This document shows positions 1 to 9,581 of a DNA stretch of 64,000 nucleotides, in pieces. The notes beneath the pieces were generated by a model. It saw nothing but the letters and a program-made list of their open reading frames with translations, did no database searches and had not been told where the DNA came from. Source of the DNA: Pseudomonas fragi (GTDB lineage Bacteria; Pseudomonadota; Gammaproteobacteria; Pseudomonadales; Pseudomonadaceae); contig NZ_LT629783.1 in NCBI RefSeq assembly GCF_900105835.1, positions 1,674,001 through 1,738,000 on the forward strand. The letters run 5' to 3'. Made by a program: the position numbers and the translations under genes. Each line of letters opens with the position of its first letter. Position 1 is the stretch's first letter.

Positions 1-677
1 CCGAACAGGCCCGGCCGGGCGGCACCGAAGACAGCCTGCGCTATCAGTTGATCCGCGCCCGGGTGCAGCTCAACTACGAAGAAACCCCCGGGCTGGCCGC
101 CAAGCGTTTTCGCCAGCAACTGGATGAGAACCCGAAGAACGACGTAGCCCGTTATGGCCTGGCGATTGCCTACATCAAAGGCAGCCAGTTCAACGAAGCC
201 CGCGAGACCCTCAAGCCGCTGCTGGAAAAGTCGCCCAACGACATCACCTACAACCTGGCGCAGATCGAGCTGGACATGGACAGCAACCGCCTGAGCGAAG
301 CCCAGCAGCGCATCGACCGGATGCGCACCTTGTACCCCGGCAATTACCCGCTCAACCAGGCCCGGGTGGATTTGCTGCTCAAGCAAAACAATCCCAAGGA
401 AGCCGACAAGGCCCTTGAAGCGCTGCTCAAGAGCCGCCCGGATGACCCGGATGTCTGGTACTCGGTGGCCGAAACCCGCGGTTTGTCAGGCAATATCATC
501 GGCCTGCACCAGGCCCGTGCCGAATACTTCGCGCTGGTAGGGGATTATCGCCAGGCCATCCAGCAACTGGACTTCGCCCAGAAGCTGACCAACAACTTCC
601 AGCTGTCGGCACGCCTGGATGCGCGCAAGCGGGAACTGATGGATCAGGAACGGGCGCTCAAGGAAATGATGAACTGA
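1..677 (+). CDS. M48-family/TPR periplasmic protease (BepA-like), 3' part only
   Basis: The reading frame is open from the window edge (first full codon at base 3) to TGA at 675-677, so only the C-terminal part, about 224 residues, is present. What is seen is a run of helical TPR-like repeats, for example ARYGLAIAYIKGSQFNEA and DDPDVWYSVAETRG, rich in Ala/Leu/Glu. No HExxH zinc motif is present; it would lie upstream. The assignment rests on the TPR tail and on its position beside nadA: in P. aeruginosa the gene next to nadA encodes an M48 peptidase with C-terminal TPRs (BepA/YfgC type, outer-membrane protein quality control). The gene converges on nadA with a REP pair between them. Confidence 0.75.
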   Translation, partial: EQARPGGTEDSLRYQLIRARVQLNYEETPGLAAKRFRQQLDENPKNDVARYGLAIAYIKGSQFNEARETLKPLLEKSPNDITYNLAQIELDMDSNRLSEAQQRIDRMRTLYPGNYPLNQARVDLLLKQNNPKEADKALEALLKSRPDDPDVWYSVAETRGLSGNIIGLHQARAEYFALVGDYRQAIQQLDFAQKLTNNFQLSARLDARKRELMDQERALKEMMN

Positions 678-697
678 GCCTGACTGGCTCAGTTCCT

Positions 698-782
698 GTG
701 GGAGCGGGCTTGCTCGCGATTCAGGCAACTCGGTATGTCAGTTTGACCTTGTTGACCCCATCGCGAGCAAGCCCGCTCCCAC
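698..782. repeat. REP pair (REPIN-like inverted repeat)
   Basis: GTGGGAGCGGGCTTGCTCGC at 698-717 is matched by its reverse complement ending at 782, with about 40 bases between the arms. It lies between two convergent genes, the usual place for Pseudomonas REP doublets. The same arm sequence recurs at 2839-2926, 32718-32803, 33065-33149 and about 33264. Confidence 0.85.
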
Positions 783-801
783 AGAGAACAGTGCTGGCTA
801 A

Positions 802-1860
802 TCAGGCATTGCCCGCCAGTTTCAACCGCGCCGCCTGGGTGAAATCGAGCATGCGCTTGAGCGGGCGAATGGCATGGGGCACCAGCGCCGGGTCAACGAA
901 AATCTCGTTCGTACCCTGCTGCAAGCATTCCAGCGTGCGCTCCAGGGTATTCATCGCCATCCACGGGCAGTGCGCGCAACTGCGGCACGCCGCACCGTTA
1001 CCTGCGGTCGGGGCCTCGATAAACACCTTGTCCGGGCACAACTGCTGCATCTTGTAGAAAATGCCGCGATCGGTCGCCACAATAAAGGTCTTGTTGGGCA
1101 GGTTCTGCGCCGCAGCAATCAACTGGCTGGTAGAGCCCACGGCATCCGCCAGATCAATCACCGACTCCGGTGACTCCGGGTGCACGAGGATCGCAGCATC
1201 CGGATACAGCGCCTTCATGTCTTCCAACTGCTTGGACTTGAACTCTTCGTGAACGATGCAGGCACCGTCCCACAGCAGCATGTCGGCACCGGTCTGGCGC
1301 TGAATATAACGACCCAGATGCTTGTCAGGCCCCCAGATAATGGTTTCACCGTTATCCATCAGGCTTTCGACGATCTCCAGCGCGCAGCTTGACGTTACGA
1401 CCCAGTCAGCCCGGGCCTTGACTGCCGCCGACGTGTTGGCATACACCACCACCGTGCGCTCGGGATGCTTGTCGCAAAACGCCGAGAACTCCTCCACCGG
1501 GCAGCCCAGATCCAGCGAGCAGGTGGCCTCCAGCGTCGGCATCAGCACGCGTTTTTCCGGGGTGAGGATTTTTGCCGTTTCACCCATAAAGCGCACACCG
1601 GCCACCAGGATGGTCTTGGCCGGGTGAGCCGCGCCAAAGCGGGCCATCTCCAGGGAATCGGACACACAGCCGCCGGTTTCTTCGGCCAGGGCCTGAATCA
1701 CCGGATCACAATAAAAGTGCGCCACCAGCACTGCGTCGCGGGCTTTGAGCTCGGCGGCGATCTGCGCCCGCAGGCTGAGGGCTTGAGCCTCAGTCAACGG
1801 CTTGGGCTGCTTGGCATCAAGGTGAGCTTGAACCAGAAGTCGTTCAGAAATTTGCGTCAT
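802..1860 (-). CDS. nadA: Quinolinate synthase NadA
   Basis: Cytoplasmic [4Fe-4S] enzyme that condenses iminoaspartate (made by NadB) with dihydroxyacetone phosphate to quinolinate, in de novo NAD synthesis. The 352-residue length is normal for the family. Visible signatures are [10 protein letters not shown] near residue 45, [22 protein letters not shown], the cluster cysteines in [12 protein letters not shown], in SSCALEIVE and in [17 protein letters not shown] near the C terminus. The ATG at 1860 is the natural start. The gene is single here, convergent with the protease gene and followed by a REP pair that may end transcription. Confidence 0.97.
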   Translation of the reverse strand: MTQISERLLVQAHLDAKQPKPLTEAQALSLRAQIAAELKARDAVLVAHFYCDPVIQALAEETGGCVSDSLEMARFGAAHPAKTILVAGVRFMGETAKILTPEKRVLMPTLEATCSLDLGCPVEEFSAFCDKHPERTVVVYANTSAAVKARADWVVTSSCALEIVESLMDNGETIIWGPDKHLGRYIQRQTGADMLLWDGACIVHEEFKSKQLEDMKALYPDAAILVHPESPESVIDLADAVGSTSQLIAAAQNLPNKTFIVATDRGIFYKMQQLCPDKVFIEAPTAGNGAACRSCAHCPWMAMNTLERTLECLQQGTNEIFVDPALVPHAIRPLKRMLDFTQAARLKLAGNA

Positions 1861-2030
1861 GTTCGCAAGACCTGCAAGCGCTGTTGCGCGAAAGTCGAGT
1901 GTACCACCAGCTCCGGGCCGTCAAGCCCCGCTGGGAGAATGTATGTATCAGGCACGGACAAGCACTGAAGCGCGACAAGGCTACAGAATATCCTTGGGAT
2001 TCAAAAGTTTAATGTGGGTATTACGCGGGC

Positions 2031-2060
2031 CGATGCAGGCTGACAGGCCTGCATCGGCTT
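2031..2060 (-). terminator. Stem-loop downstream of the DJ-1-like gene
   Basis: CCGATGCAGGC and GCCTGCATCGG form an 11-bp stem around a short loop just past the stop codon at 2074. There is no clear U-tract on the minus strand, so it may only protect the mRNA end. Confidence 0.35.
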
Positions 2061-2073
2061 TAGAAAGGGTGTT

Positions 2074-2760
2074 TTACTCAATGGCCGCCAGCACCAGCTC
2101 CGCTATCGGCCCGCCCGATGCCGGGTTTTGCCCGGTAATCAGTCGCCCATCAGCGATGGCGAACGGTGCCCACGGGGTACCGGCTTTTTGATACAAGGCA
2201 CCACGCTTCACCAGCTCGGTTTCGGTCAGGTACGGCACATGCTGGCTTAGCCCGGCCAGGTCTTCCTCTTCATTGGAAAAACCAGTGACTTTCTTGCCCT
2301 TGACCAGCAGTTCACCATTGCTCAGCTTGATGTTCAGTAAACCCACAGCGCCATGACACACCGACGAAACCACCCCGCCGCGCTCATAGATATGGCGACT
2401 GAGCGCTTGCAGTTTCTCGTTGTCAGGGAAATCCCAGATCACGCCATGGCCGCCCGCGTAATAAATGGCGATATAGTCATCCGGGTTGACCTGATCCGGC
2501 GTCAGCGTCGCCCCGAGCCGGTTCATGAACGCCTTGTTGTGGTACCACTGCCAGTCGATCGGCGAGGCCATCTCGGCTGCCAGGCTGTGGGGGTCGATCG
2601 GCGTATACCCACCTTGCGGGCTGACATAGTCGACGGCATAGCCTGCGGCCTCAACCTTGTGCACAAAATGCACCGCCTCGCCCAGCCATAAGCCCGTGGC
2701 GCGATCAAGGTTCGGGTATTTCTCGACGCTGGTCAGTACCACCAAAATCTTCTTGCTCAT
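2074..2760 (-). CDS. DJ-1/PfpI (type 1 glutamine amidotransferase-like) protein, Hsp31-like class
   Basis: A 228-residue DJ-1/PfpI-superfamily protein. The nucleophile elbow is SSVCHGAVGLL with the conserved Cys, and YYAGGHGVIWDFPDN carries the acid/His region. The extended N-terminal part (GEAVHFVHKVEAAGYAVDYVSPQGG) is like the Hsp31/HchA group of glyoxalase III, deglycase or chaperone proteins. I choose ATG 2760 rather than the in-frame TTG at 2766 because AGGAGG lies 6 bases upstream of the ATG. It is a lone gene between repeats. The exact activity cannot be told from sequence. Confidence 0.85.
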   Translation of the reverse strand: MSKKILVVLTSVEKYPNLDRATGLWLGEAVHFVHKVEAAGYAVDYVSPQGGYTPIDPHSLAAEMASPIDWQWYHNKAFMNRLGATLTPDQVNPDDYIAIYYAGGHGVIWDFPDNEKLQALSRHIYERGGVVSSVCHGAVGLLNIKLSNGELLVKGKKVTGFSNEEEDLAGLSQHVPYLTETELVKRGALYQKAGTPWAPFAIADGRLITGQNPASGGPIAELVLAAIE

Positions 2761-2838
2761 GGTCAACCTCCTGTTTGTGCGAACACCGGCAAACCGGTGG
2801 GAACAAGAGCATAGACCACGCCAGCGCGCATTTGTCCT

Positions 2839-2926
2839 GTGAGCGCGGGCTTGCTCGCGAGGCTATCAATCAATGCGCTTTGCCTGATTGACCGCGGCGC
2901 CTGCATCGCAGGCAAGCCAGCTCCCA
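2839..2926. repeat. REP pair (divergent copy)
   Basis: The left arm at 2839-2860 resembles the common REP arm (GCGGGCTTGCTCGCGA). The right arm at 2905-2926 (TCGCAGGCAAGCCAGCTCCC) is the second REP subtype. It sits between the promoter side of the DJ-1-like gene and the end of galD. Confidence 0.75.
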
Positions 2927-2940
2927 AATGAGCAGATATC

Positions 2941-4017
2941 TTAGCCTGCCCAGACCGCCGCCGGCACACACACCACCCCGTCAAACAGCAACCGCGCCGT
3001 GCGCATCAGCCCGCACCCCACTACTTGCCCGGCTTGCAAACACAGCTCCACCGTAAACTCCCCCGTTGGATGTTCAACCTGCAATTGCCGCATATCTCCC
3101 GCCCCGGCCCGGGCCAGAGCAGCAGCCACACTGCCCTCAATCAAGCACGCCGTGGCCACGCTGACCGCCCCGAATACACCGATACTGGTATGGCAGCGAT
3201 GCGGAATAAATGTTCGCGTACACAACGCCCCGCCTGCCTGCGCAGGTGCCACCAGGCACATTTTCGGCACATTGCGCTGGCGCACATCGCCCAGGTTCAT
3301 GAACAGACCGGCCTGCAAGCGGATTGACTCAAGCCGCGCCCTCAGCGCAACGTCCGCGTCAAGCTGCGCCGGGCTTTCATAGCCACTGCAACCCAAGTCC
3401 TGTGCCCGCAACAGCACGACCGGCATGCCATTGTCGATACAGGTCACTTCAATTGCGTCCAGCACATCCACAGCGTTACCGGTCGGCAACAGTGCGCCGC
3501 AACTGGCCCCGGCAATGTCCTCGAACTCGACGATCAGGGGCGCAGCCAAGCCCGGCACGCCATCAATTCGCGCTTCACCGCTGTAGCGCACATGGCCGGC
3601 AGGTGTCGGCACATGAGCGATCGCGACCTGCCCGCTGTTTTGCATAAAAATCCGCACCGATGTCACGTCCCCCGCCACCGGCACCAGCCCCCGCTCAATG
3701 GCGAACGGCCCGACCCCGGCAAGGATATTGCCGCAGTTCTGCCCGTAATCGACCCGCGGCTCATCCACCAGCACTTGGGCAAACAGATAGTCGACATCGG
3801 CGTCCGGCCGCGCCGACGGCTGGATGATCGCTACCTTGCTGGTCAGCGAGTCGGCACCACCGATGCCGTCGATTTGCCGGCTGTCCGGCGAACCCATTAC
3901 CGCCAGCAGCACGCGATCGCGCAACAGCGGCTCTGCGGGCAAGTCGCGGGCCAGAAAGTACGCGCCCCTGGAAGTGCCGCCGCGCATCAACAGGCAAGGA
4001 ATGCGGGTCTGGGTCAT
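2941..4017 (-). CDS. galD: 4-oxalomesaconate tautomerase GalD
   Basis: PrpF-fold isomerase, 358 residues. In P. putida GalD converts the keto form of 4-oxalomesaconate, the gallate ring-cleavage product, into the enol form that the hydratase uses. The N terminus IPCLLMRGGTSRGAYF and the block GSPDSRQIDGIGGADSLTSKVAII are PrpF-family hallmarks. GAGGGC precedes ATG 4017. It is the last gene of galBCD: galC ends two bases before this start and galB/galC overlap, so the three are one translationally coupled operon. The order galD-galC-galB, then divergent galR, matches the P. putida cluster, which supports GalD over other PrpF proteins. Confidence 0.93.
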   Translation of the reverse strand: MTQTRIPCLLMRGGTSRGAYFLARDLPAEPLLRDRVLLAVMGSPDSRQIDGIGGADSLTSKVAIIQPSARPDADVDYLFAQVLVDEPRVDYGQNCGNILAGVGPFAIERGLVPVAGDVTSVRIFMQNSGQVAIAHVPTPAGHVRYSGEARIDGVPGLAAPLIVEFEDIAGASCGALLPTGNAVDVLDAIEVTCIDNGMPVVLLRAQDLGCSGYESPAQLDADVALRARLESIRLQAGLFMNLGDVRQRNVPKMCLVAPAQAGGALCTRTFIPHRCHTSIGVFGAVSVATACLIEGSVAAALARAGAGDMRQLQVEHPTGEFTVELCLQAGQVVGCGLMRTARLLFDGVVCVPAAVWAG

Positions 4018-4019
4018 GC

Positions 4020-4736
4020 TCAGCCCTCAAGCTCTTCGATGCTGTCGACATAACGCAAACCTTTCTCGGCCAGTCGCCCGCGCATGTTGTAGATATCCAG
4101 CCCCAGCTCGCCCTTGGCCAGGCGCAACGCCTTGTGGTCCTCCAGATCAGCCCGTTCACGGCTGGCCTCGACCACCTTCGCCACCTCGACGCGACGCACA
4201 ATCACCACCCCGTCGTCATCCGCCACCACCACATCCCCGGGGTTGACCAGTTGCCCGGCGCAGATGATCGGCAGGTTAACCGAGCCCAACGTTTCCTTGA
4301 TCGTGCCCTGGGCGCTGATGGCCCGCGACCACACCGGGAAACCCATGCCGCGCAGGGTGTGGGTATCTCGCACCCCCGCATCGATCACCAGTGCACGCAC
4401 ACCGCGGGCCTTGAGCGAGGTGGCCAGCAGGTCGCCAAAATAACCGTCAGTGCAAGGTGAAGTCGGCGCCACCACCAAAATGTCCCCGGGTTGGCACTGC
4501 TCCACGGCAACATGGAACATCCAGTTATCTCCCGGCGCTATCAGCACTGTCACTGCCGTGCCGCTGATCACCGTACCGCGCTGGATCGGTGTGATGCGAG
4601 GGGCGAGCAGGCCTTTGCGGCCCTGGGCCTCATGGATCGTGGCCACCCCGTAACGCCCCAGTTCGTTGACCTGCGCCGCGTCGGCACGGGGGATATTGCG
4701 CACCACCAGGCCGGTTTTACCGATCAGTTCGCTCAT
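4020..4736 (-). CDS. galC: 4-carboxy-4-hydroxy-2-oxoadipate aldolase GalC
   Basis: RraA-like class II aldolase (238 residues) that splits 4-carboxy-4-hydroxy-2-oxoadipate into pyruvate and oxaloacetate, the last step of the gallate pathway; the family also decarboxylates oxaloacetate. Seen: [18 protein letters not shown] at the N terminus, the HMG/CHA-aldolase block [24 protein letters not shown], and [14 protein letters not shown]. The frame is open further upstream, but ATG 4736 is the start: it has GGAG in front, overlaps the galB stop by four bases (ATGA), and yields the normal family length. Confidence 0.93.
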   Translation of the reverse strand: MSELIGKTGLVVRNIPRADAAQVNELGRYGVATIHEAQGRKGLLAPRITPIQRGTVISGTAVTVLIAPGDNWMFHVAVEQCQPGDILVVAPTSPCTDGYFGDLLATSLKARGVRALVIDAGVRDTHTLRGMGFPVWSRAISAQGTIKETLGSVNLPIICAGQLVNPGDVVVADDDGVVIVRRVEVAKVVEASRERADLEDHKALRLAKGELGLDIYNMRGRLAEKGLRYVDSIEELEG

Positions 4737-5467
4737 GCCAGGTTCTCCGTCACACGCGGAAAAATGCTCTGGTAACCCTCGGCATACTCGATATTGCGAC
4801 CCGAGGCGATGCCCACGTTGCGCTTGGCCTGTACGCCGCGCTGTAAAGCGACGCGGGTGTAGTACTCCCACAGATGTTCCTGGCCGGCCATGCACTGAAT
4901 GGCCGCGTACTTTTTGTGCCACACATCGGTGATGTCCAGCAGCACATCCGGGCGCCACTCGCACTGCTCCGGCTGATGCGGTTCAAAGCTGTACACCGGT
5001 GGTGCGCCGACGATTTTCTCGCCCGGCCGGTAGCCTTCGGCCTGGGCAATGATGCGCGCCTCCTGGGTCAGGTTCATGGCCAGCGGGTGATCGTAGTTGT
5101 ACGGGTCCTTGATCGAATGGCTGAGCACAAATTCCGGCTGCACGCGGCGAAACACATCCGCCAGGCGAAACAGCGTGTCCTTGTCGGCACGCATCGGGTA
5201 GTCGCCGATATCGAAGAATTCGACACTGGCGCCCAAAATATCTGCGGCCTGCTGCGCTTCCTCGCGGCGCGCCTGCTTGACCCGCTCTTCGCTCATCTCG
5301 CCCTTGCGCCACAACTTGGCGGATTCACCGCGCTCGCCAAACGATAGGCAAACAATGTGCACCGCATAACCCTGTTGCGCATGCAGGGCGATGGAACCGC
5401 CGGCGCGCCAGACAAAATCGGCCGAGTGGGCACTGACAACCAGTGCGGTTTTGGGTGATGCATTCAT
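4733..5467 (-). CDS. galB: 4-oxalomesaconate hydratase GalB
   Basis: PIG-L/LmbE-type zinc-dependent hydratase of 244 residues. GalB adds water to the enol form of 4-oxalomesaconate to give 4-carboxy-4-hydroxy-2-oxoadipate. The N-terminal [18 protein letters not shown] corresponds to the metal-binding AHPDD-like motif, and the second part of the site is the [17 protein letters not shown] block. GAAGGAG precedes ATG 5467. It is the first gene of galBCD, divergent from galR across about 155 bases that should hold the GalR-responsive promoter. GalB is not related to the classical LigJ hydratase, so the neighbourhood supports the call. Confidence 0.93.
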   Translation of the reverse strand: MNASPKTALVVSAHSADFVWRAGGSIALHAQQGYAVHIVCLSFGERGESAKLWRKGEMSEERVKQARREEAQQAADILGASVEFFDIGDYPMRADKDTLFRLADVFRRVQPEFVLSHSIKDPYNYDHPLAMNLTQEARIIAQAEGYRPGEKIVGAPPVYSFEPHQPEQCEWRPDVLLDITDVWHKKYAAIQCMAGQEHLWEYYTRVALQRGVQAKRNVGIASGRNIEYAEGYQSIFPRVTENLA

Positions 5468-5623
5468 GTGCGGGCTCCTTCAACAGTTGGCCAAAGGATC
5501 GCACCCAGCTGCCGCCCCGGAGTAATGCATAAGCTTGTTACAGGTATGCGTTTTATTTATTGCCAGCTCATCTGCCAGGCAGGCATAGTCCCACTGTATT
5601 GCCCAATCAAAGAGCCTGCCCCC

Positions 5624-6835
5624 ATGCAATCGAGTGAGCTACCCAGCCTGATGCACGTGCGCGCCTTTGTCCGGGTGGCCGACTACGGCAGTGTGTCCAA
5701 AGCCTCTGAAGCCCTGTTCCGGGCACAGTCGGTAGTGACCCGTTCGATTTCCGAACTGGAGACTCGCCTCGGTGTGCTGTTGTTTGAGCGCCACGCCAAC
5801 GGCATGCGCCTGACCGATTACGGCACCCGCCTGCTGCCCCGCGCCCGCCGCGTGCTGGCCGAACTGGACAGCGTCCCGCAGTTGCTCGACGGTGCTGACA
5901 AAGCCCGGACCGAGCCGCTGTATCTGTTCCAGGCCCGGCGCCTGCAAGTTTTCGTCAAATTGTGCGAAACCCACCATATGCAGACCGTGGCCAGCCTGCT
6001 CGGGCTGAGCCAGCCCGCCATCAGTTCGACCCTCAAGGTGCTCGAAAGCGGTTGCGGCCAAACCCTGTTCGAGCGTACGCCACGAGGCCTGCTACCCACC
6101 CGCGCCAGCCTCGACATCCTGTTCCCGGTGCGCCGCGCCCTCAATGAACTGCGCCATATCGACACCGATATCAGCGCCCTGCAGGGAACGCTGCAGGGCG
6201 TGGTCCAGGTCGGCGCCCTGCCCCTGGGCCGCACCCGCATCCTGCCCGAGGCCATCGTGCGCCTGATGCGCGAACACCCCGCAATCCAGGTGATCACCAA
6301 CGAAAGCCCGTTCGACCTGCTGGCCACCGAGTTGCGCGCGGGCGATGTAGATTTTATTTTCGGCGCCTTGCGCTCGACGGCATACGCCAGCGACCTGTCG
6401 GGCGAAGCCTTGCTGACGGAGGAGATGGTCGTACTGGCGCGGCGCGGTCATCCGCTGTATTCGAAAAGCACCGTGCAGGCCGAACTGGCTGATGCGCAAT
6501 GGGTGCTGCCACGAGCCGGTTCGCCAGCGCGGTATATGCTCGACGACTGTTTTGCGGCATTTGGCATTGCGCCGCCGCGCCCGATGGTCGAGAGCGGCGA
6601 CATGGCGATCATCCGTGGTTTGCTGCTGCGCTCGGACATGCTTGCGGCGGTGTCCGCACACCAGCTGGAGGCAGAAATTGCCAGTGGCGAGCTGTGCATC
6701 CTGCCGCTGGAGTTGCGCCATACCTCTCGCGCCATCGGCCTCACCTCACGCACCGCCAGCCTGCACTCGCCGGTGGCAAAGGCGTTGATGGACGTGATCC
6801 GTCAGGTGATCCAGGAGCAGCCCCCTGAACCTTGA
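5624..6835 (+). CDS. galR: LysR-type regulator GalR of gallate catabolism, with two HTH domains
   Basis: By position, between galBCD and galPAT, this is GalR, the LysR-type activator of the gallate genes. Length from ATG 5624 is 403 residues; ordinary LysR proteins have about 300. Two LysR-type winged-helix segments can be read: residues about 8-67 (SVSKASEALFRAQSVVTRSI, then LETRLGVLLFERH) and about 104-163 (TVASLLGLSQPAISSTLKVL, then GQTLFERTPRGLLPTR). A normal effector domain follows (VQVGALPLGRTRILPEAI onwards). The frame is open 52 codons further upstream, but that stretch has no family similarity. Confidence 0.88.
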   Translation: MQSSELPSLMHVRAFVRVADYGSVSKASEALFRAQSVVTRSISELETRLGVLLFERHANGMRLTDYGTRLLPRARRVLAELDSVPQLLDGADKARTEPLYLFQARRLQVFVKLCETHHMQTVASLLGLSQPAISSTLKVLESGCGQTLFERTPRGLLPTRASLDILFPVRRALNELRHIDTDISALQGTLQGVVQVGALPLGRTRILPEAIVRLMREHPAIQVITNESPFDLLATELRAGDVDFIFGALRSTAYASDLSGEALLTEEMVVLARRGHPLYSKSTVQAELADAQWVLPRAGSPARYMLDDCFAAFGIAPPRPMVESGDMAIIRGLLLRSDMLAAVSAHQLEAEIASGELCILPLELRHTSRAIGLTSRTASLHSPVAKALMDVIRQVIQEQPPEP

Positions 6836-6839
6836 ACCC

Positions 6840-6977
6840 GTAGCAGCTGCCGCAGGCTGCGTCCGGCGGCGCAGCCGTCGTAAAACCTGAAATCGCGGTC
6901 TTTCAATTAAATCGCGGGTTCATATTTTGCGATTGCTTCGCAATCGAACGCAGCCTCGTTCCTTCGGCAGCTGCTAC
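6840..6977. repeat. Long inverted repeat between convergent galR and galP (intergenic repeat family 2)
   Basis: The left arm begins GTAGCAGCTGCCGCAGGCTG and the right arm ends GTTCCTTCGGCAGCTGCTAC. The centre contains further dyads (GCGATTGCTTCGCAATCG). The same family occurs at 24554-24700. It is unlike the GTGGGAGC REP family and may also work as a bidirectional transcription stop. Confidence 0.75.
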
Positions 6978-6989
6978 GGGATCAAGCCC

Positions 6990-8237
6990 TCAGAGAATAT
7001 TCAGCGGATAGCTGACAATCAGGCGGTTTTCATCGAACTCGTTGGTGCTGTAGTCGCGGCGCATCGTGGAGTTGCGAAGCCGCAGGTTGAGGTCCTTGAA
7101 CGTGCCGCTCTGCAGGGTGTAAGCCAGCTCGGTTTCCCGGCCCCATTCCTTGCCGTCGGTGACAGTGCCGGTGTGCACGTTGCTGCCACTGAGGTAGCGG
7201 TTCATCAACGTCAGGCCCGGCACCCCAAGCGCCGCAAAGTTGTAGTCGTGGCGCAACTGCCAGGACTTCTCCCGGGCGCTGTCGTAGCTGGAGTTGTACG
7301 TGTCATTGGCCAGGGTGCCACCACTGGTGCCATTGACCCGCATCCAGCCATCATCGCCGGTGACCTTTTGCAGGCCCACATAGAAGGTGCTGGCGCCGTA
7401 ACGGGCCGAAAGCAGCGCCGAGACCGTGCGGTTATCCAGATCGCCAGCTTTGGCACTGCCGTCTTCAGTGCCGCGGAAGTAACCCAGATTGGCCCCCAGG
7501 GTCCAGTCGCCCAGCGGCTGGCTGTGGGTCACTTGCAGGTATTGCTGCTGGTAGATGTCCTTGAGCTCGGCATTCCACAAGCCGACCATCGTGCGTTTTT
7601 CGTTGAAGGTGTATTCACCGCCGACAAAGTTGAAGCGATCGGAGGTGACCGTCGCTTTGCCCTGCATAAACATGTCGTCCATGCTCGAATCGTTGCGCGG
7701 GCTGTTTTTGCGGAACTGCCCGCCATACAGCGTCAGGCCGTCGATGTCCTGCGAGGTGAGCTGAGCCCCTTCAAAGGTTTGCGGCAGCGAACGGCCATCG
7801 TCGGAGCGCAGGATCGGCAGCACCGGCATCCACTCCCCCACTTTGAGCACGGTCTTGCCGATCTTCATTTTCCCGGCCACTGCCAGACGCCCGAAATCGT
7901 CAGCCGGGCGCCCGTCACTGCCCACCGGCAATAATTGGGTGCCACCACTGCCCTTGCCGCCATCGAGCTTGATCGAATACAGGCCCAGCGCATCCACCCC
8001 GAAGCCGACAGTGCCCTGAGTGAAACCCGACCTGGCGTCCAGAATAAAGTTCTGGGTCCATTCCTGAGCCAACCCCTGGGCATTGCCCGGGTTGGTGAAA
8101 TTGCGGTTGATAGAGAAATTGCGCAGGTTCAGGTTGACGCTGGCATCGTCGACAAAGCCGGCCGCCTGGCCTGGTAAAGGCAACGCACAGGCAAGCGCCA
8201 ACGCGCAGAAATTGCGTGAGTTGAGGGTGACAGTCAT
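6990..8237 (-). CDS. galP: OprD-family outer-membrane porin GalP
   Basis: A 415-residue beta-barrel porin of the OprD family, thought to admit gallate. It has a signal peptide (FCALALACALPLPGQAAG) followed by FVDDASVNLNLRNFSINRNF, typical of the start of OprD-like barrels, and LRLRNSTMRRDYSTNEFDENRLIVSYPLNIL at the end. ATG 8237 is chosen because it opens the signal peptide; the frame runs further upstream without a better start. It is the third gene of galTAP, 56 bases after galA. The position next to gallate dioxygenase, as in P. putida, gives the name. Confidence 0.9.
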   Translation of the reverse strand: MTVTLNSRNFCALALACALPLPGQAAGFVDDASVNLNLRNFSINRNFTNPGNAQGLAQEWTQNFILDARSGFTQGTVGFGVDALGLYSIKLDGGKGSGGTQLLPVGSDGRPADDFGRLAVAGKMKIGKTVLKVGEWMPVLPILRSDDGRSLPQTFEGAQLTSQDIDGLTLYGGQFRKNSPRNDSSMDDMFMQGKATVTSDRFNFVGGEYTFNEKRTMVGLWNAELKDIYQQQYLQVTHSQPLGDWTLGANLGYFRGTEDGSAKAGDLDNRTVSALLSARYGASTFYVGLQKVTGDDGWMRVNGTSGGTLANDTYNSSYDSAREKSWQLRHDYNFAALGVPGLTLMNRYLSGSNVHTGTVTDGKEWGRETELAYTLQSGTFKDLNLRLRNSTMRRDYSTNEFDENRLIVSYPLNIL

Positions 8238-8293
8238 TGTTATTGTTTTCCGTTTGTTTTGGTTAAACGCCCCCTTTGCAGGGGGCAACACGA

Positions 8294-9556
8294 TCAGCGC
8301 GAAGCTTTGCCCGCCACTGAATAGAGCACTTGCTGATTGCGGGTCTGGATAAAATCTTCCAGGCTTTCGCCGCGCATGGCGGCATAGACCTGCAGGTTGG
8401 GGATGCCCAATACCGCCGCGAGTTTTTCCAGTACAAAGAAAATCACCCCGTAGTGGATCAACCCTCGCCAGTCCCGGCGGCGCAACAGGTCGCGTTCTTC
8501 TTCACTGAGCCCGGATTCGGCAAACAATGCCTCAGGCTCGGCCAGAAAGCGCTGGCGCCATTGGGGCTCGATCATGCGGTGCAAAAACTTGTTCAGGCGA
8601 TAGCCCTTGGCACTGCGGGCCAGGGTGAAGGGGTAAGTGCCTGGCAGCTTGTCGATCCCAGCCAGCTGGTGCTGCATATGGGCCCGATGACGGGCATTGA
8701 CCTCGGCCGGCACCGCGCGGTCCTGGTTCTCCAGCAACAGGGTGGCAATCCCGGTCATGGACGGCAGGTAGTAGTCCTGATGCAGGTTTTTCACCACAGC
8801 CGACAACGCGCCGCGCATGATCAGCCAGGTGATCACCTCCGCCCCCTCGAGCCCGCCGAGGGTGGCGAATTCGGCCAGGGTCATTTCGGTCAGCCGTACC
8901 GGGTCGTTGACCAGCAAGTCGACAAACTGCGCGTCCCACTCCGGGTTGTTGAAGCCACAGCGCTCGCCATGCACCTGATGGGAGACCCCGCCGGTGGCGA
9001 CGATGGCGACCTTCAAGTCTTCGGGGTAGCTTTCGATGGCGCGGCGCAGCGCCAGCCCCAGCTTGTAGCAACGCAGCGCACTGGGAATCGGGAACTGCAA
9101 CACCCCGACCTGCAACGGCACGATCTGCACCGGCCAGTCCGGCTCGCACGGCAGCAGCGCCGACATGGGCGAGAAAAACCCGTGATCCAGCGGTTTGTCG
9201 CGGAAGAAACTCATGTCGAACTCATCAGCCATCAGGCTTTCACCGATATGCCTCGACAGCGCCGCATGCCCGCCGATACCCGGCAACGCGCGGGGATTGC
9301 CGCCTTCGTCGGCCACTTCGTAACGCTCATCCACGCCCAGGGAAAACGCGCCGTAGTGATCGAAGAAAAACGACGTCACATGATCGTTGAAGATGTAGAA
9401 CAGCACGTCCGGCTGCTGCTCTTTCAACCACATCTTGATCGGCTCGAAACCTTCAAAGATCGGTGCCCAGGCAGCCTCGTTCTGTTTGTCGTGATCGACT
9501 GCGAAGCCGATGGTCGGGGTGTGAGATACAGCGAGGCCACCGATGATGCGAGCCAT
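8294..9556 (-). CDS. galA: Gallate dioxygenase GalA
   Basis: Class III (LigB-type) extradiol dioxygenase that opens the ring of gallate to 4-oxalomesaconate. At 420 residues it is a fusion of a catalytic LigB-like part (about 1-280) and a small LigA-like helical part (about 300-420, ending with AAVLGIPNLQVYAAMRGESL). Likely iron ligands are His12 (SHTPTIGF), His59 (NDHVTSFFFDHYG) and the Glu in LEGAEVITWLI; GGVSHQVHGERCG carries the catalytic His. AAGGAA precedes ATG 9556. It is the middle gene of galTAP, 25 bases after galT. Confidence 0.95.
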   Translation of the reverse strand: MARIIGGLAVSHTPTIGFAVDHDKQNEAAWAPIFEGFEPIKMWLKEQQPDVLFYIFNDHVTSFFFDHYGAFSLGVDERYEVADEGGNPRALPGIGGHAALSRHIGESLMADEFDMSFFRDKPLDHGFFSPMSALLPCEPDWPVQIVPLQVGVLQFPIPSALRCYKLGLALRRAIESYPEDLKVAIVATGGVSHQVHGERCGFNNPEWDAQFVDLLVNDPVRLTEMTLAEFATLGGLEGAEVITWLIMRGALSAVVKNLHQDYYLPSMTGIATLLLENQDRAVPAEVNARHRAHMQHQLAGIDKLPGTYPFTLARSAKGYRLNKFLHRMIEPQWRQRFLAEPEALFAESGLSEEERDLLRRRDWRGLIHYGVIFFVLEKLAAVLGIPNLQVYAAMRGESLEDFIQTRNQQVLYSVAGKASR

Positions 9557-9581
9557 GACAAATTCCTTGAATAAAAAGAGT

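Noticed and set aside
5468..5623. GalR box in the galB-galR spacer around ATGCATAAGCTTGTTACAGG
   Set aside because: Only weak, imperfect dyads are seen; I cannot define a LysR T-N11-A site with confidence.
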